Below, one piece after another: positions 50,321 to 59,547 of a DNA stretch of 64,000 nucleotides. How positions within the stretch are numbered: the stretch's first letter is position 1; each line of letters opens with the position of its first letter. Made by a program: the position numbers and the translations under genes. The notes below the pieces were generated by a model. The model ran no database searches. It was given only the letters and a program-made list of their open reading frames with translations, and was not told the DNA's origin. Origin of the DNA: Phanerodontia chrysosporium (lineage: Eukaryota; Basidiomycota; Agaricomycetes; Polyporales; Phanerochaetaceae); assembly GCA_001910725.1 (NCBI GenBank), contig MJGA01000004.1, positions 1,426,001 through 1,490,000 of the forward strand, given 5' to 3'.

Positions 50321-51523
50321 CTATAGCAATGGCGCTGAGCAGCCTTGTCTGGGTTGTTGAGATGGGGGCACGTGGATCTTTCCTTCCAGGACAAGTCTCT
50401 CGGCCATACTGATTTCTAACATGTCCCCGTATTTCTTCCGCGATGAAGATGGACAGGGGACGCTTGGTTTGGCCCACAGCACTGCTCGGCTTCTCGCGGG
50501 TGCGCCAGATGGCCCTGGTGAATAATCGTGCGGCGAGCGTACAGACTGGAAGGATCCGGGGAGGCTGAAACGGGCAGAGAGGTAGCGAAGGGTATTGTCG
50601 AACCGGAGGAATGGCCACGACAGCGACACTGTACGACTGTCCGCGGATTGCCCTTGCCTATCTCGGGGGCGCTGCTGTCGGCCCTGCAGCGCAGATGACC
50701 CCACAGACACGGTATGGGATGGCAAGGAAGGCCGCTGAGATGGGAGGAGGAACGGGAAACTTACGGCATTCTCTCGCTCACGGTGGTGGGCCTGCGGTGG
50801 CAGTGTGTATAGAATCGCAGACGCACGGCGCCTTGAGTGGGCGATAGGCCCCCTGGCCAGCGTTCGCGCGAATTCCATACATAGCCTAGTGTGGAAGAGG
50901 AAGGCTGGACGGAAGGTTGTCCTGGCTCGTGTACGGCGAACTTGGGGCGTGCTGCTGAGAAGATGGATGTTATGGAGAGAAATGGTGCATGCCCTGATGC
51001 AGGCGAGGGCCTGTTGACGAGCTTGGCGACGCGTCACAGCCTCTCCGTCGGATAAATGTAGAGACCTGGGCTGCACATCATCACCGTAGAAAACGGGTAT
51101 ATTACGTGTGTTGCGGACAGCAATGGGACGAGGACGAGAGGCTTGTCCCATTGCGGAAGGATCCCAGCGAATGCGCGCTTGTGGGCTGCGCGGCGCAACG
51201 TTGCGACAAGTCTCGGTGCCTAGCCCAGAGACATTCCTCATCAGCAACTGCAGAATAAAGCATGAGAACGGCAAGCGGCGGTCACCTCGCTGCTCTGCTT
51301 TGTTGTCCGGGTGGCCATGGATTATTTGCCGGCCTGCGGCTCGACAGCGTTGTTGAAGCGCAGACAAGTCGGGGATGAGCGCGGTTGCCGAAAATTGATG
51401 GAGAGGCTGGATTTGGAATAGGTGGTTGAGGCACATGTGTCTCCTCCTGTGCCCATTCCGCCCGGTATCAGACGCACGGCTGAGGCGAGGATCGTCAAAG
51501 AGGGGACAGGGCCCAGCAGGCAC
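50321..51523 (-). CDS. Orphan 400-codon intronless open frame
   Basis: A single uninterrupted 400-codon frame in an otherwise empty region. At about 57% GC a random frame this long is very unlikely (my rough estimate is below 1e-3 for the whole window). The translation is rich in Arg, Ser, Pro, His and Leu, has no signal peptide, no clear membrane segment and no domain I recognise. Every established gene here is intron-dense except the MGR3-like gene, so an intronless orphan would be unusual. It could be a young or fast-evolving gene, the frame of a long transcript, or chance. Function unknown. Confidence 0.3.
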   Translation of the reverse strand: MPAGPCPLFDDPRLSRASDTGRNGHRRRHMCLNHLFQIQPLHQFSATALIPDLSALQQRCRAAGRQIIHGHPDNKAEQRGDRRLPFSCFILQLLMRNVSGLGTETCRNVAPRSPQARIRWDPSAMGQASRPRPIAVRNTRNIPVFYGDDVQPRSLHLSDGEAVTRRQARQQALACIRACTISLHNIHLLSSTPQVRRTRARTTFRPAFLFHTRLCMEFARTLARGPIAHSRRRASAILYTLPPQAHHRERENAVSFPFLLPSQRPSLPSHTVSVGSSALQGRQQRPRDRQGQSADSRTVSLSWPFLRFDNTLRYLSARFSLPGSFQSVRSPHDYSPGPSGAPARSRAVLWAKPSVPCPSSSRKKYGDMLEISMAERLVLEGKIHVPPSQQPRQGCSAPLL

Positions 51524-52066
51524 CGACGAGCGGTTCCGGGAGCCTGAGGCACCAGATCTTCGACGCCGTCGACGCAGTGCGCAGACGTCCTGCCAATGTG
51601 ATGTTTCAGCGGGGTCCGCTTCGCCGCACGCCCGGCCTGCACCGAACGCATGAATGTGAATATCGGAAGATTACCTGCTGCACACGCGTCATGCAGGGCT
51701 CGCACATTGAAACGAGCAACGATGCGGCCCGCAACTTGGAAATTTGTGCGACCCTCGTGTGGACCCTGCTGGACACGTACTGGATCTTCTCACCCCGTCC
51801 TGAGGCGTGATTACGTGCCGCTGAGGGCGACCAGAAAGCTGCAGGCGGTCGAATAATATCTGGTCAGCTCTCGATCAAGATGACATGACCTCAGGCTGGG
51901 CACTGATAGACTTAAGGCCTGAGCGAGGGGCTGCCCCATCTCAACCCTCCCCCGCACATCTCCTACCTCCGCCGACGACCAGCGTCCCCTCTCACCGTGA
52001 GCCGTCCTGCTGTCTCACAATGTCGTCGATCAATCCTTTCCGGGTTGTCTAACGTTGTGGGCCCAG
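51524..52066. other. Intergenic upstream of the small Cys-rich gene
   Basis: 543 bases. The end (about 51935-52018) is pyrimidine-rich, as expected before a fungal transcription start. A well-formed candidate 5' UTR intron runs 51997-52066 (GTGAGC donor, CTAAC near 52047-52051, CAG just before the ATG). No other gene seen. Confidence 0.35.
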
Positions 52067-52379
52067 ATGTGTCACCGGCAACTTAGATTCCACCAGTTCG
52101 ACAGGTGCAAAGACATCATCTTTGTCGGCGAGTCCAAGGTCGACTGCCACCGCGCGGACTGCTTCAACAGCCGTCTTCATCCAAAGCCGGAGGAGTGCCA
52201 GAATGGCAGGATTCACGACCACTGCAGTTGCCGTCGGTACTGGACGTACGTCTGTTCCCCCACCACGTTGGGATTGTGGCGCTAACGATACCGCTCATAG
52301 CCAACCGGAACGCCTGTATAAAGACGTACGACATCCGACTCTACTCCCGCCAAGCTACCTCACTGACCCATCCTACTAG
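52067..52379 (+). CDS. Small Cys/His-rich protein, function unknown
   Basis: A two-exon gene of about 85 residues. Exon 1 from the ATG at 52067 gives MCHRQLRFHQFDRCKDII, GESKVDCHRADCFNSRLHP, EECQNGRIHDHCSCRRYW; a GTACGT donor at about 52248 and a CATAG acceptor at about 52308 join it to TQPERLYKDVRHP and a Pro/Tyr-rich end, stop at 52379. Seven cysteines and several histidines in 60 residues suggest a small zinc-binding domain. Short proteins beginning MCxR with spaced cysteines are common as unannotated families in basidiomycetes; I recall the type but not a name. There is no signal peptide, so it is not an obvious effector. Convergent with RAD3, 105 bases apart. Coding status is supported by composition and clean splicing only. 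Confidence 0.5.
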
Positions 52380-52484
52380 AATCAAGGGAAATGCGAGAAG
52401 TGCACAGCGGAGGATGCACGGAACGCCGCCGCCGCCGGCTCCTCGAGTGGGGGCCAGTGAGCGTGAGGACGCGCACGCGTTCCC

Positions 52485-55400
52485 CTATACGTCCAGGTCT
52501 ATTGCTGCCAACGTGCTGTCGTCAAAACCGCCGTCTCCATACTCGTCGTCGTCTTGTACCGCTTCTTTCTGTTGCTTCTCGGCTTCTAATGCTAGCTCCT
52601 TCTGCTTCGCCTGATGCCGCTGGACGTCCTCGAGGGTCCAGAGCGAGATGCCCGTCTGGTTCTCGTTCGGGTTCTGGGATATGGTGCGCATGAACAGCTT
52701 CGAGAGCGTGATTGCCATGTCTGTCGACAAGTTCGAGGCCGTCTCGGTGATATACTGGTTGATCCAGCGCGGCAGCTTGGCTCGCTTGTCCGCACGTGCA
52801 AAGCGCTAAGAGAACGAGGGGAATGAGGCGTATACGCGGAGGCAGTAGCAACCGACGTACCTTGTCCGCAAATACCATGAGTCCCCAATCTGTCTTACCA
52901 CGCAACACACGCCCGACACACTGCGCCGCGTTACGCATGGCATCGAAGCCAAGGAACTCTGATTCTCGTATGCGGTACGTGTCGCGGAGGTATTCCAGCC
53001 TCGCTTTCAGAATGCGGCTCTCGGTGTATTGGTATGGGACGCTGTATCGTGACCAATCGCATCAGACACCAACGTAGACAATGATGCACGGAGCTCCAAG
53101 CTCACTGACCCAAACATGATGACAGCACGGCCGTAGTTGTGATCAAAATCGATGCCTTCTGATACCTTGCCTCGTGCCACGGACAGTAGGACGGCGCCAC
53201 GGCCATTATCGCATGCCTGGTCCAAGAGTCAGCTTCGGACAATGGAAGCCGGTATAGGGTCTCCATTCATACCCTGCGGTAGTTCTCTAGCGCGATGCTC
53301 GTTTCGTTGGCATCCGGCGTCTCCACGAAGATGAGCTTGTATTTCCAGACCTCGTTGAGGATGCCCTAACATCCGGAAGCGGTAAGCAGCCGAGCGGCGT
53401 TCGAACAAGTGATCGGCGACATACCATGTCGTTCCAAGCGGCCACTATACTCTCCATGTAAAGGTAGCTCGGGAAGAAAGCCACGATTCCGTCCGGCACA
53501 ATCTTGCTATACTCGATGAGGATGCTGCCGAAGTTACGTACAACCGCTGGGTCGTTCCTGACCTCAAAGCGAGAGCTGATAGCAACCTGGTCGCTGCCCC
53601 GGGTAATCACCTGGAAGCGGATGTCGGCGTGCCTTCATGTTACTGTAAGCATTCAAGCGTACTCACCAGGGGCAAGAACGAGTTGCGCGTCAGGGTCATT
53701 GGATAGGACTCCTGAATGACGGGAGTGAATTGAAGCATCTTTGGATACATGTCTAGCGGAGAAATCGTTCCGGATGTGATGACCACGCTGCTAAACCGTT
53801 CGAAGACGGGTTTGATGGCTATCGACGGGTCCAGGCATCTGGTAACACGGATAAGCATGGAGCAAGGGCGGGTAACCGTGGTAAACGTACGTGAAATGGA
53901 AGATGGGATTCGGCACGGTTGCATTGTCCGTCTCAAACGGCTCCAGAATCAGCAGGAACCCTGGGAGCGGCATATGAAACCGGCAGCATGGGTCGCAGAA
54001 GCAGGCGTACCTTTCTCATACGTCGCGACAAGGGTAGCAAAGCTCGCGACTTTTTGCAACGCGGAGAACTCATCCAGTCGACTCAACTCCAGGGTGCGAA
54101 CGAGCGACTGCAGGCGCTCCGCACAGAAGCTAACGTACAGGATTAGCGAGGTGCTCAGCAAACGGAGTTATGGGTGTACCGTAAGGGCCTGCGCTCGATA
54201 TACGTAATGTCCTTCAGGTGTTGAAGGAATGACAAGGGTGTTTCGGCCACAACATGCAGCACACGCATGCGTGTCTAGGTGCCGATGAGCCCATCAGGGC
54301 TAATACGGGCGTGTAAACGGTGAAACATACCTGGGATCAGAGGTGTCAGCATCGCTGCTGTGCTATTGATACGGAGAAACGCTCGCAGACCTTCAGGTAC
54401 TCAACAAAGCGCTTGAGGAACGCCACGAAATGCTCTGCTTTGCGGATGTTCCCAGGAATTGCCTCTTTCAGAAGATCTTCGGGAAGCACTATGAGCAGAG
54501 CATACGTCAGGGGCGTCGGTGGGAATAAGTGCGGACAAGTTACCAGGGTTCGCTACAAATGAGTCTTCATCGGCAGCGGCCTCCTGCAACCCTTCCACGA
54601 GTTTTGCATATTCGTCCTGTAGCTTTGATGCGTCGGTGCGCTTGATCCTGTGGTACGGTCAGCAGGTCAGACGGTGATACCACCCTCTTCACTTGAGCGG
54701 CTTACTCCTCAATCTTCTCTCCTAACCGCGTGACGCTCCTGGCTGCCGAGTCGAGCATCGGTCTCGTGAGGTCGATGCTAAGCGACTCGATACACACGTT
54801 ATCTGCGAGCGTTAGGTCGTCGTGTGTTGCACTACTGTGGCCGTAGCTTCTCACCGATGTTGTGCGCCTCATCGAAGACGACGATGGAGTCTTTCGACAT
54901 TTCTTTCGACACTTGTTCCGCAACCTTAGGATCGAGGAGATAATGGAACGAGTAGATGACGACATCGACGAACGGCATCTACCTCAGAAGTTCATTAAGC
55001 TCGGGCCACATAGAATGACAATCGACTAACCATGCGGCGCACGAGGAAATATGGACACACGACATTATCCCGGCCGTACTGGAGGACGTCTGCAAGAGTC
55101 CAGATGCCGGGTGGAATCAAGTTGCCAGGCTCAAGTTTGCCAAGGTTCTAGGCTATGTTAGACCGTCAGCGAAAGGACATAGATGGGAGCAAACCTCATG
55201 CCAATCACAAAGTTCGACAGAGCCAGGATTCTCTCGGCCCTTTTGGCAGACGGCGCTGTTCGTGAGGTCTCGACATCGTGCGTCAACGACTTTGCCCTTC
55301 TTCTCTTTGGAGACCTGGGATCACATACATGTTCAGTGCCGACTCTAGAGCTTCTCCGAGCGGAACATACTTCGGGGTGTATACACAGGTTCTTCCGACT

Positions 55401-55960
55401 AGTCAGCCCAAGACCATAGAATCCTCTCTCCTTCGCCTGCTGCTCCTCTGTCTCGGCGACTGATAGGCGGTAATCCATGAGACGCTTAAGCTCAGCAAGG
55501 GCTTTCTCAATCTCGGGAACCGTCCGTGAACAGTAGATGAGTTTCCGTCTAGCAGGGTAGAACTGAACCCAATCAGCCGCGAACAGCACCGAGTTTGGAG
55601 AGCAACACGCACTTGTTGATAGGATACAATTAGCGACAGCAGCGAAACAGTTTTTCCCGTTCCTGACGGCATCTCAAGCACACAATGACCCTGTTGAGGC
55701 CAGGTGAGATGTACGGCCTGAATGTAAAGCATTCTAAAAGCGTACCCCAGCATCAAGGGTTCGCTTCAAGTCGCACATATACGAGTATTGTTCTAGGTGG
55801 TGCATATGCCATGTTAGTCACAGGGAAGAGGGCAAGAGATATTCGTACTTACCTGGGTATATCCGGTCATAAGGGAAGATTACCTGCGGTGCTAGTTAGA
55901 CGAGGAGCGTGAACTGAGAACGCAGGAGCATACAGGCAGGTCGTCAATGTAAAACTTCAT
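52485..55960 (-). CDS. RAD3: TFIIH/NER DNA helicase RAD3 (XPD/ERCC2)
   Basis: 5'-3' DNA helicase with an Fe-S cluster, subunit of TFIIH in transcription start and nucleotide excision repair. The ATG at 55958-55960 gives MKFYIDDLP, the invariant start of XPD. Exons follow with [20 protein letters not shown] (Walker A), [20 protein letters not shown] (motif Ia), [13 protein letters not shown] opening the Fe-S domain, and VVFDEAHN (DEAH at about 54862-54873). Motifs in the second half: [50 protein letters not shown], and [20 protein letters not shown] (motif VI with the QxxGRxxR core). The C-terminus ends after an acidic patch ([10 protein letters not shown]) at 52485. At least a dozen introns. 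Divergent from the MGR3-like gene with 182 bases between starts. Confidence 0.95.
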
Positions 55961-56142
55961 CGTGAAGAAGGCGTCGCGGGATGGAGAGACAGGTAGAGGA
56001 CGGAGCGGGATGTTGAGAGAGGGGAAGAGGCGCAGAGCGTAAACGCGAAGCGCGCCAGATGCTAATGAGGAACGCCACGTGGGGTGGGCGCTCCGGGTGT
56101 TTGCCCGCACGAGATGTCATTGCCATCTTCACCCACGACCAA
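55961..56142. promoter_or_regulatory. Short bidirectional promoter of RAD3 and the MGR3-like gene
   Basis: Only 182 bases separate the two starts, so both promoters must share or overlap here. A CACGTG lies at 56076-56081. An in-frame ATG at 56059 would extend the MGR3-like protein into this gap but adds nothing presequence-like. Confidence 0.4.
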
Positions 56143-57735
56143 ATGCTCCCTCAACGGGTGCGACGGGCTGCGGCTGCCCTACCACGCCGTTCAGCGCGAG
56201 GCGTGCTTCAGCCATGCCGCACCTTCCAATCTAACTCAAGCAGACAACCTGCACAGGTCACGCCGGACCCGCTAAACCCCTCACCAATCCAAGAACGCTT
56301 CATCCGTGACACGGTCTTCACATTCGACCTCTTCAGACGATTCCTCAAGTATTCTGCGATCGGCTTCGTCACCGTTTCTGTCACGCTATGGACGGGCTTT
56401 GAGGCCTCTCATCAATGGGTCGAGCGCGTTGGACTTGCCCCCGAGCTTGACGAGGAAACTCGACAGTGGCAATGGCATTTGGAGGCGGAGAGGTGGACAG
56501 GAGGAGAGAACGGTGGCACGGACCCAGCACTTGGTTTCTTCGGTCGCCATACCCTGCGTGCCGCCTGGATGGCACAGAACTGGGGCACCGGTTCAGGTGC
56601 GAGTGTCATTGGTTCCAACGCTTTCACTGGCCGTGGCGGTTCCGGGGCTGGCGGGCTTAACGTCATAGAAGCACGTCTCGAGTACGCACAAGAGTTCATC
56701 AAAACCGCTCTGCAGATTGCAGAGCAGCGGATGGCGTCTGGAACATTGAACCCACATACCATCAGCGACCTTGTTGCACGACACGCCGATATCATGGAGC
56801 GCATGGGTACCCGGGATGCTCTCTATGAAGCACGCATTGACTATGAAAGGCTATGGGCTACCCAGCGTGATCGAGGGGTTGCCGCAGCCCGCATAGCTCT
56901 CAAGCTCGGAGATATCAACCAACGGCTAGGTGACAAGGACGAAGCCCTGTCATGGTGGGCACGTACGCTGAACCTCTTGCAAGGCAAGCCATCGTCGGCA
57001 GATGTTGCTGGTAGACCCATCCTTCCTGATATACCACCTTCCGAGCCCCTGGATCAGCGTACCTTCCTTTCACTCCTTGTCTCGCTCTCCGCCTTTTACG
57101 CAACTTCAGGCCAGCTTCGTCAGGCACAAGCCGTCGAAGAGAAATCCCTGCAACTTCTACGCGCAATTCCGCAGCCCGAATCGCTGGAGGCAGCCACACC
57201 ACCACAGGCACTGCATTCGCTATATATTCTACACCGATCGTCGCTTCTGTCGATACACCTGGCCGAGGTTTTGTACGCCCTCCGCAAAAAGCCGGTTGCA
57301 TCCATGGAATACCTCACTCGTGCTGCGCAATCTGCAGAGCGCGTCGCTCTGATCCTGACAGGCCTTCCATCTGTTCACCCGGACGCTCCTCAATCTCAGA
57401 TACCGCATCCGCCATCGTCGGAGACGCCGTTGGTCCCCGCCTACACCAAGTCGGCTTCTATGTGGAAGCCAGCGCGTAGTCTTCTGCGAGACTCACGGCG
57501 GACTGCAGCAGAAGCGTGGTCCCTCATGGGAATCCTTGCCGAATCATCTGACGCACCTGGTTCCAAGGAGAAAGCTTTGGAGTGCTACGAACGGGCACTC
57601 GGCTGGGCAGGGGTCGGCGCCGATGGCCCGGCGGGCATTGGCAAAGCTGGCGAGGGCGTCCTGGAGTCGGAGTGGATGGTTCTCTGGGGCAACTACGTTA
57701 GGGTGAGGGATGCAGTCCGGGGTGAGAAGAGGTAG
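56143..57735 (+). CDS. Mitochondrial inner-membrane TPR protein, MGR3-like
   Basis: An intronless gene of 530 codons. The start at 56143 is preferred to 56059 because MLPQRVRRAAAALPRRSARG is a typical mitochondrial targeting peptide (basic, Ala-rich, no acid). One hydrophobic segment follows (YSAIGFVTVSVTLWTGF), then a soluble, mostly helical domain with TPR-like repeats: LEYAQEFIKTALQIAEQRM, RGVAAARIALKLGDINQRLG with DKDEALSWWARTLNLL, LSAFYATSGQLRQAQAVEEK, and KEKALECYERALGWAG at the end. Presequence, single TM and TPRs are the layout of Mgr3, the adaptor that brings substrates to the i-AAA protease Yme1; YME1 itself is 7 kb away. The MGR3 identity is inference; a general TPR assembly factor is possible. 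Confidence 0.65.
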   Translation: MLPQRVRRAAAALPRRSARGVLQPCRTFQSNSSRQPAQVTPDPLNPSPIQERFIRDTVFTFDLFRRFLKYSAIGFVTVSVTLWTGFEASHQWVERVGLAPELDEETRQWQWHLEAERWTGGENGGTDPALGFFGRHTLRAAWMAQNWGTGSGASVIGSNAFTGRGGSGAGGLNVIEARLEYAQEFIKTALQIAEQRMASGTLNPHTISDLVARHADIMERMGTRDALYEARIDYERLWATQRDRGVAAARIALKLGDINQRLGDKDEALSWWARTLNLLQGKPSSADVAGRPILPDIPPSEPLDQRTFLSLLVSLSAFYATSGQLRQAQAVEEKSLQLLRAIPQPESLEAATPPQALHSLYILHRSSLLSIHLAEVLYALRKKPVASMEYLTRAAQSAERVALILTGLPSVHPDAPQSQIPHPPSSETPLVPAYTKSASMWKPARSLLRDSRRTAAEAWSLMGILAESSDAPGSKEKALECYERALGWAGVGADGPAGIGKAGEGVLESEWMVLWGNYVRVRDAVRGEKR

Positions 57736-58390
57736 TGGCAAAAATCCGCTTTGGGACCGGCAGCATTTCGATTCCACGGGTATTTGTATGTCGCTGTGTA
57801 CTCTAGTTCGGTCACCGCCCTGGCGTTCCGTAAACACGCGTCCACCACGATTCCGAACACACAAAACAAAACATCGCGCGCAGCTGGCCGTCGGCGGAGT
57901 TATCGTCAGGCTCGGGGCTAGCTTCTTCGTGATGCACCGGACAAACAAGTCACCCACAAAAAGCCCACAGACCGTCCACGTTGATGTCGCCAGCAGCCAA
58001 TCGCAGGAACGCTGCTGTCGCCGTGATTGTGCACAGAGGCGAGACCGAACCATTGGACTCAGTTCGCATGACGGACGTGCCTTGATGCGCCCGTATACCG
58101 ACCATCACCTCCTCGGACGTCCGCCCTGATATCTAGGCCACGTTCCTATGTATATCTTATTGTGTTGACGGCGGGCAGTTACGTTTGCATTTGGGCCTTT
58201 CCTGATAACAGGCTACCAGTCTAAGCCATGCCGTGTCCGCCTCTTAATCTGGGCTGACAATTGCAGTTTGAGCTGAGTGTCAGCCTACGACCAGCAGTGC
58301 TCATGGGCTGGCTATCCCACGAGATGAAGCGGACTCTAGCATACGCTCAGCCGGTGAACAAAGCAAGCGACAGCAAGAAACCCACCGACA
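57736..58390. other. Intergenic between the MGR3-like and coiled-coil genes
   Basis: 655 bases: 3' flank of the MGR3-like gene and promoter of the coiled-coil gene. A short frame at 58261-58446 overlaps the next gene's start in another frame and looks like chance. Nothing else seen. Confidence 0.3.
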
Positions 58391-59354
58391 ATGCGGGAGT
58401 CTGTCTCCGAACCGCTTACGCCGACGCACTCGCACGTGGGGGATGAGGACAGCAATAGGAATGGGCCTACTAGCCAGTCCGAGGCACTCAAGGCGGCCAT
58501 ACAGATACAGGTGCAGGTCGAAGCACTCACAACGACCGCACAGGCAGCGGCGGTGCAGGCGCGCCTGCTGACACAATACGTGAGCTCTGTCGGCCAGGTA
58601 CGTAGCTTCACTCCTCTGGTGTTCACCTGAGCTCAAGCCTACGCCGCCAGGCCGACGTGGAGCTCTCGCAGGAGCATGCCAAGCTGAAGGCGGCAAACCT
58701 TGCGCTCGAGGGCGATCTGAAGAAGGCACGCGAGGAGTGCGACGCGTGGAAGTCGCTCGCACAGAACGTGCAGGAGATGCAGGAAATGGCGATGGCGGCC
58801 TTCGAGCGGTGCAACGCTCTCGAGAAGGAGAACGTCGAGCTCCGCCAGGCGATGCACACCTTCGCCGAGGGCTCTGCGTCTGCGACCATCCAGCAACTCC
58901 AGAAGATCATTGTCGGTCTCACCGAGGAGGTCTCGCAGTACAAGAAGCGCGAGGAGGACATCAAGTCGAAAGAGGCGTCGCTGCGGAATAAGGAGAATAA
59001 GAGTATCATCAAGGCGATGCGCAAGCAGACGAAGGAGCTCAAGGTAGGCCACCCAAACGGCAGTGTGTCCAGGTTGTCGATGCTGACGTTCATGCTAGCG
59101 CCGCTCTCTGCAGAAGGCCTTTGAGACTAAGGCGGAGGACGCCAGAGAACTCAAGGATATAAAGGAGCTTAACGAAACGGCTGCCGTTGAGTCCGTTCTC
59201 TGCACCAAGAGCATAAACGCGAACTCCGACACCACACGTCGTCCAACAAGCCCTGAGCTGGTGGGTACACGCATACATTTCCACTCTTCGATTGCTCATA
59301 CATACACCTCTTTAGCCTGCAATCCCGACCTTCCAAGAGATCTTCTTCCTCTGA
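58391..59354 (+). CDS. Coiled-coil protein, function unknown
   Basis: About 250 residues in four exons. The ATG at 58391 starts MRESVSEPLTPTHSHVGDED; exon 1 ends SSVGQ at a GTACGT donor (58598). The next exon is a long charged helix with heptad Leu/Ala pattern (ELSQEHAKLKAANLALEGDL, KKAREECDAWKSLAQNVQEM, CNALEKENVELRQAMHTFAE, KIIVGLTEEVSQYKKREED). Two short exons close with a Ser/Thr-rich stretch and PAIPTFQEIFFL, stop at 59352-59354. All exons are in phase. No domain beyond the coiled coil is recognised. It lies convergent with FKS1. Confidence 0.65.
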
Positions 59355-59547
59355 TCACAGCTGCTGTTGAACCAATAAACGAGATAGATCTAATACGATG
59401 GGTGGTATTACAGAAAATATCCGTGATGTAACCTGCCAGTAGATGGATATACAATGTGCGGACAGGACCGGTGAGTATGCTACTGAAAGCGATGCGGGCG
59501 TAAAGTGCATGGAGTCATGTTCCACGGAAGCAGAGAATGGGTCATCA

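Noticed and set aside
52020..52052. Ten-codon upstream ORF before the small Cys-rich gene
   Set aside because: It lies inside the better-supported 5' UTR intron 51997-52066, so it is probably not in the mature transcript.
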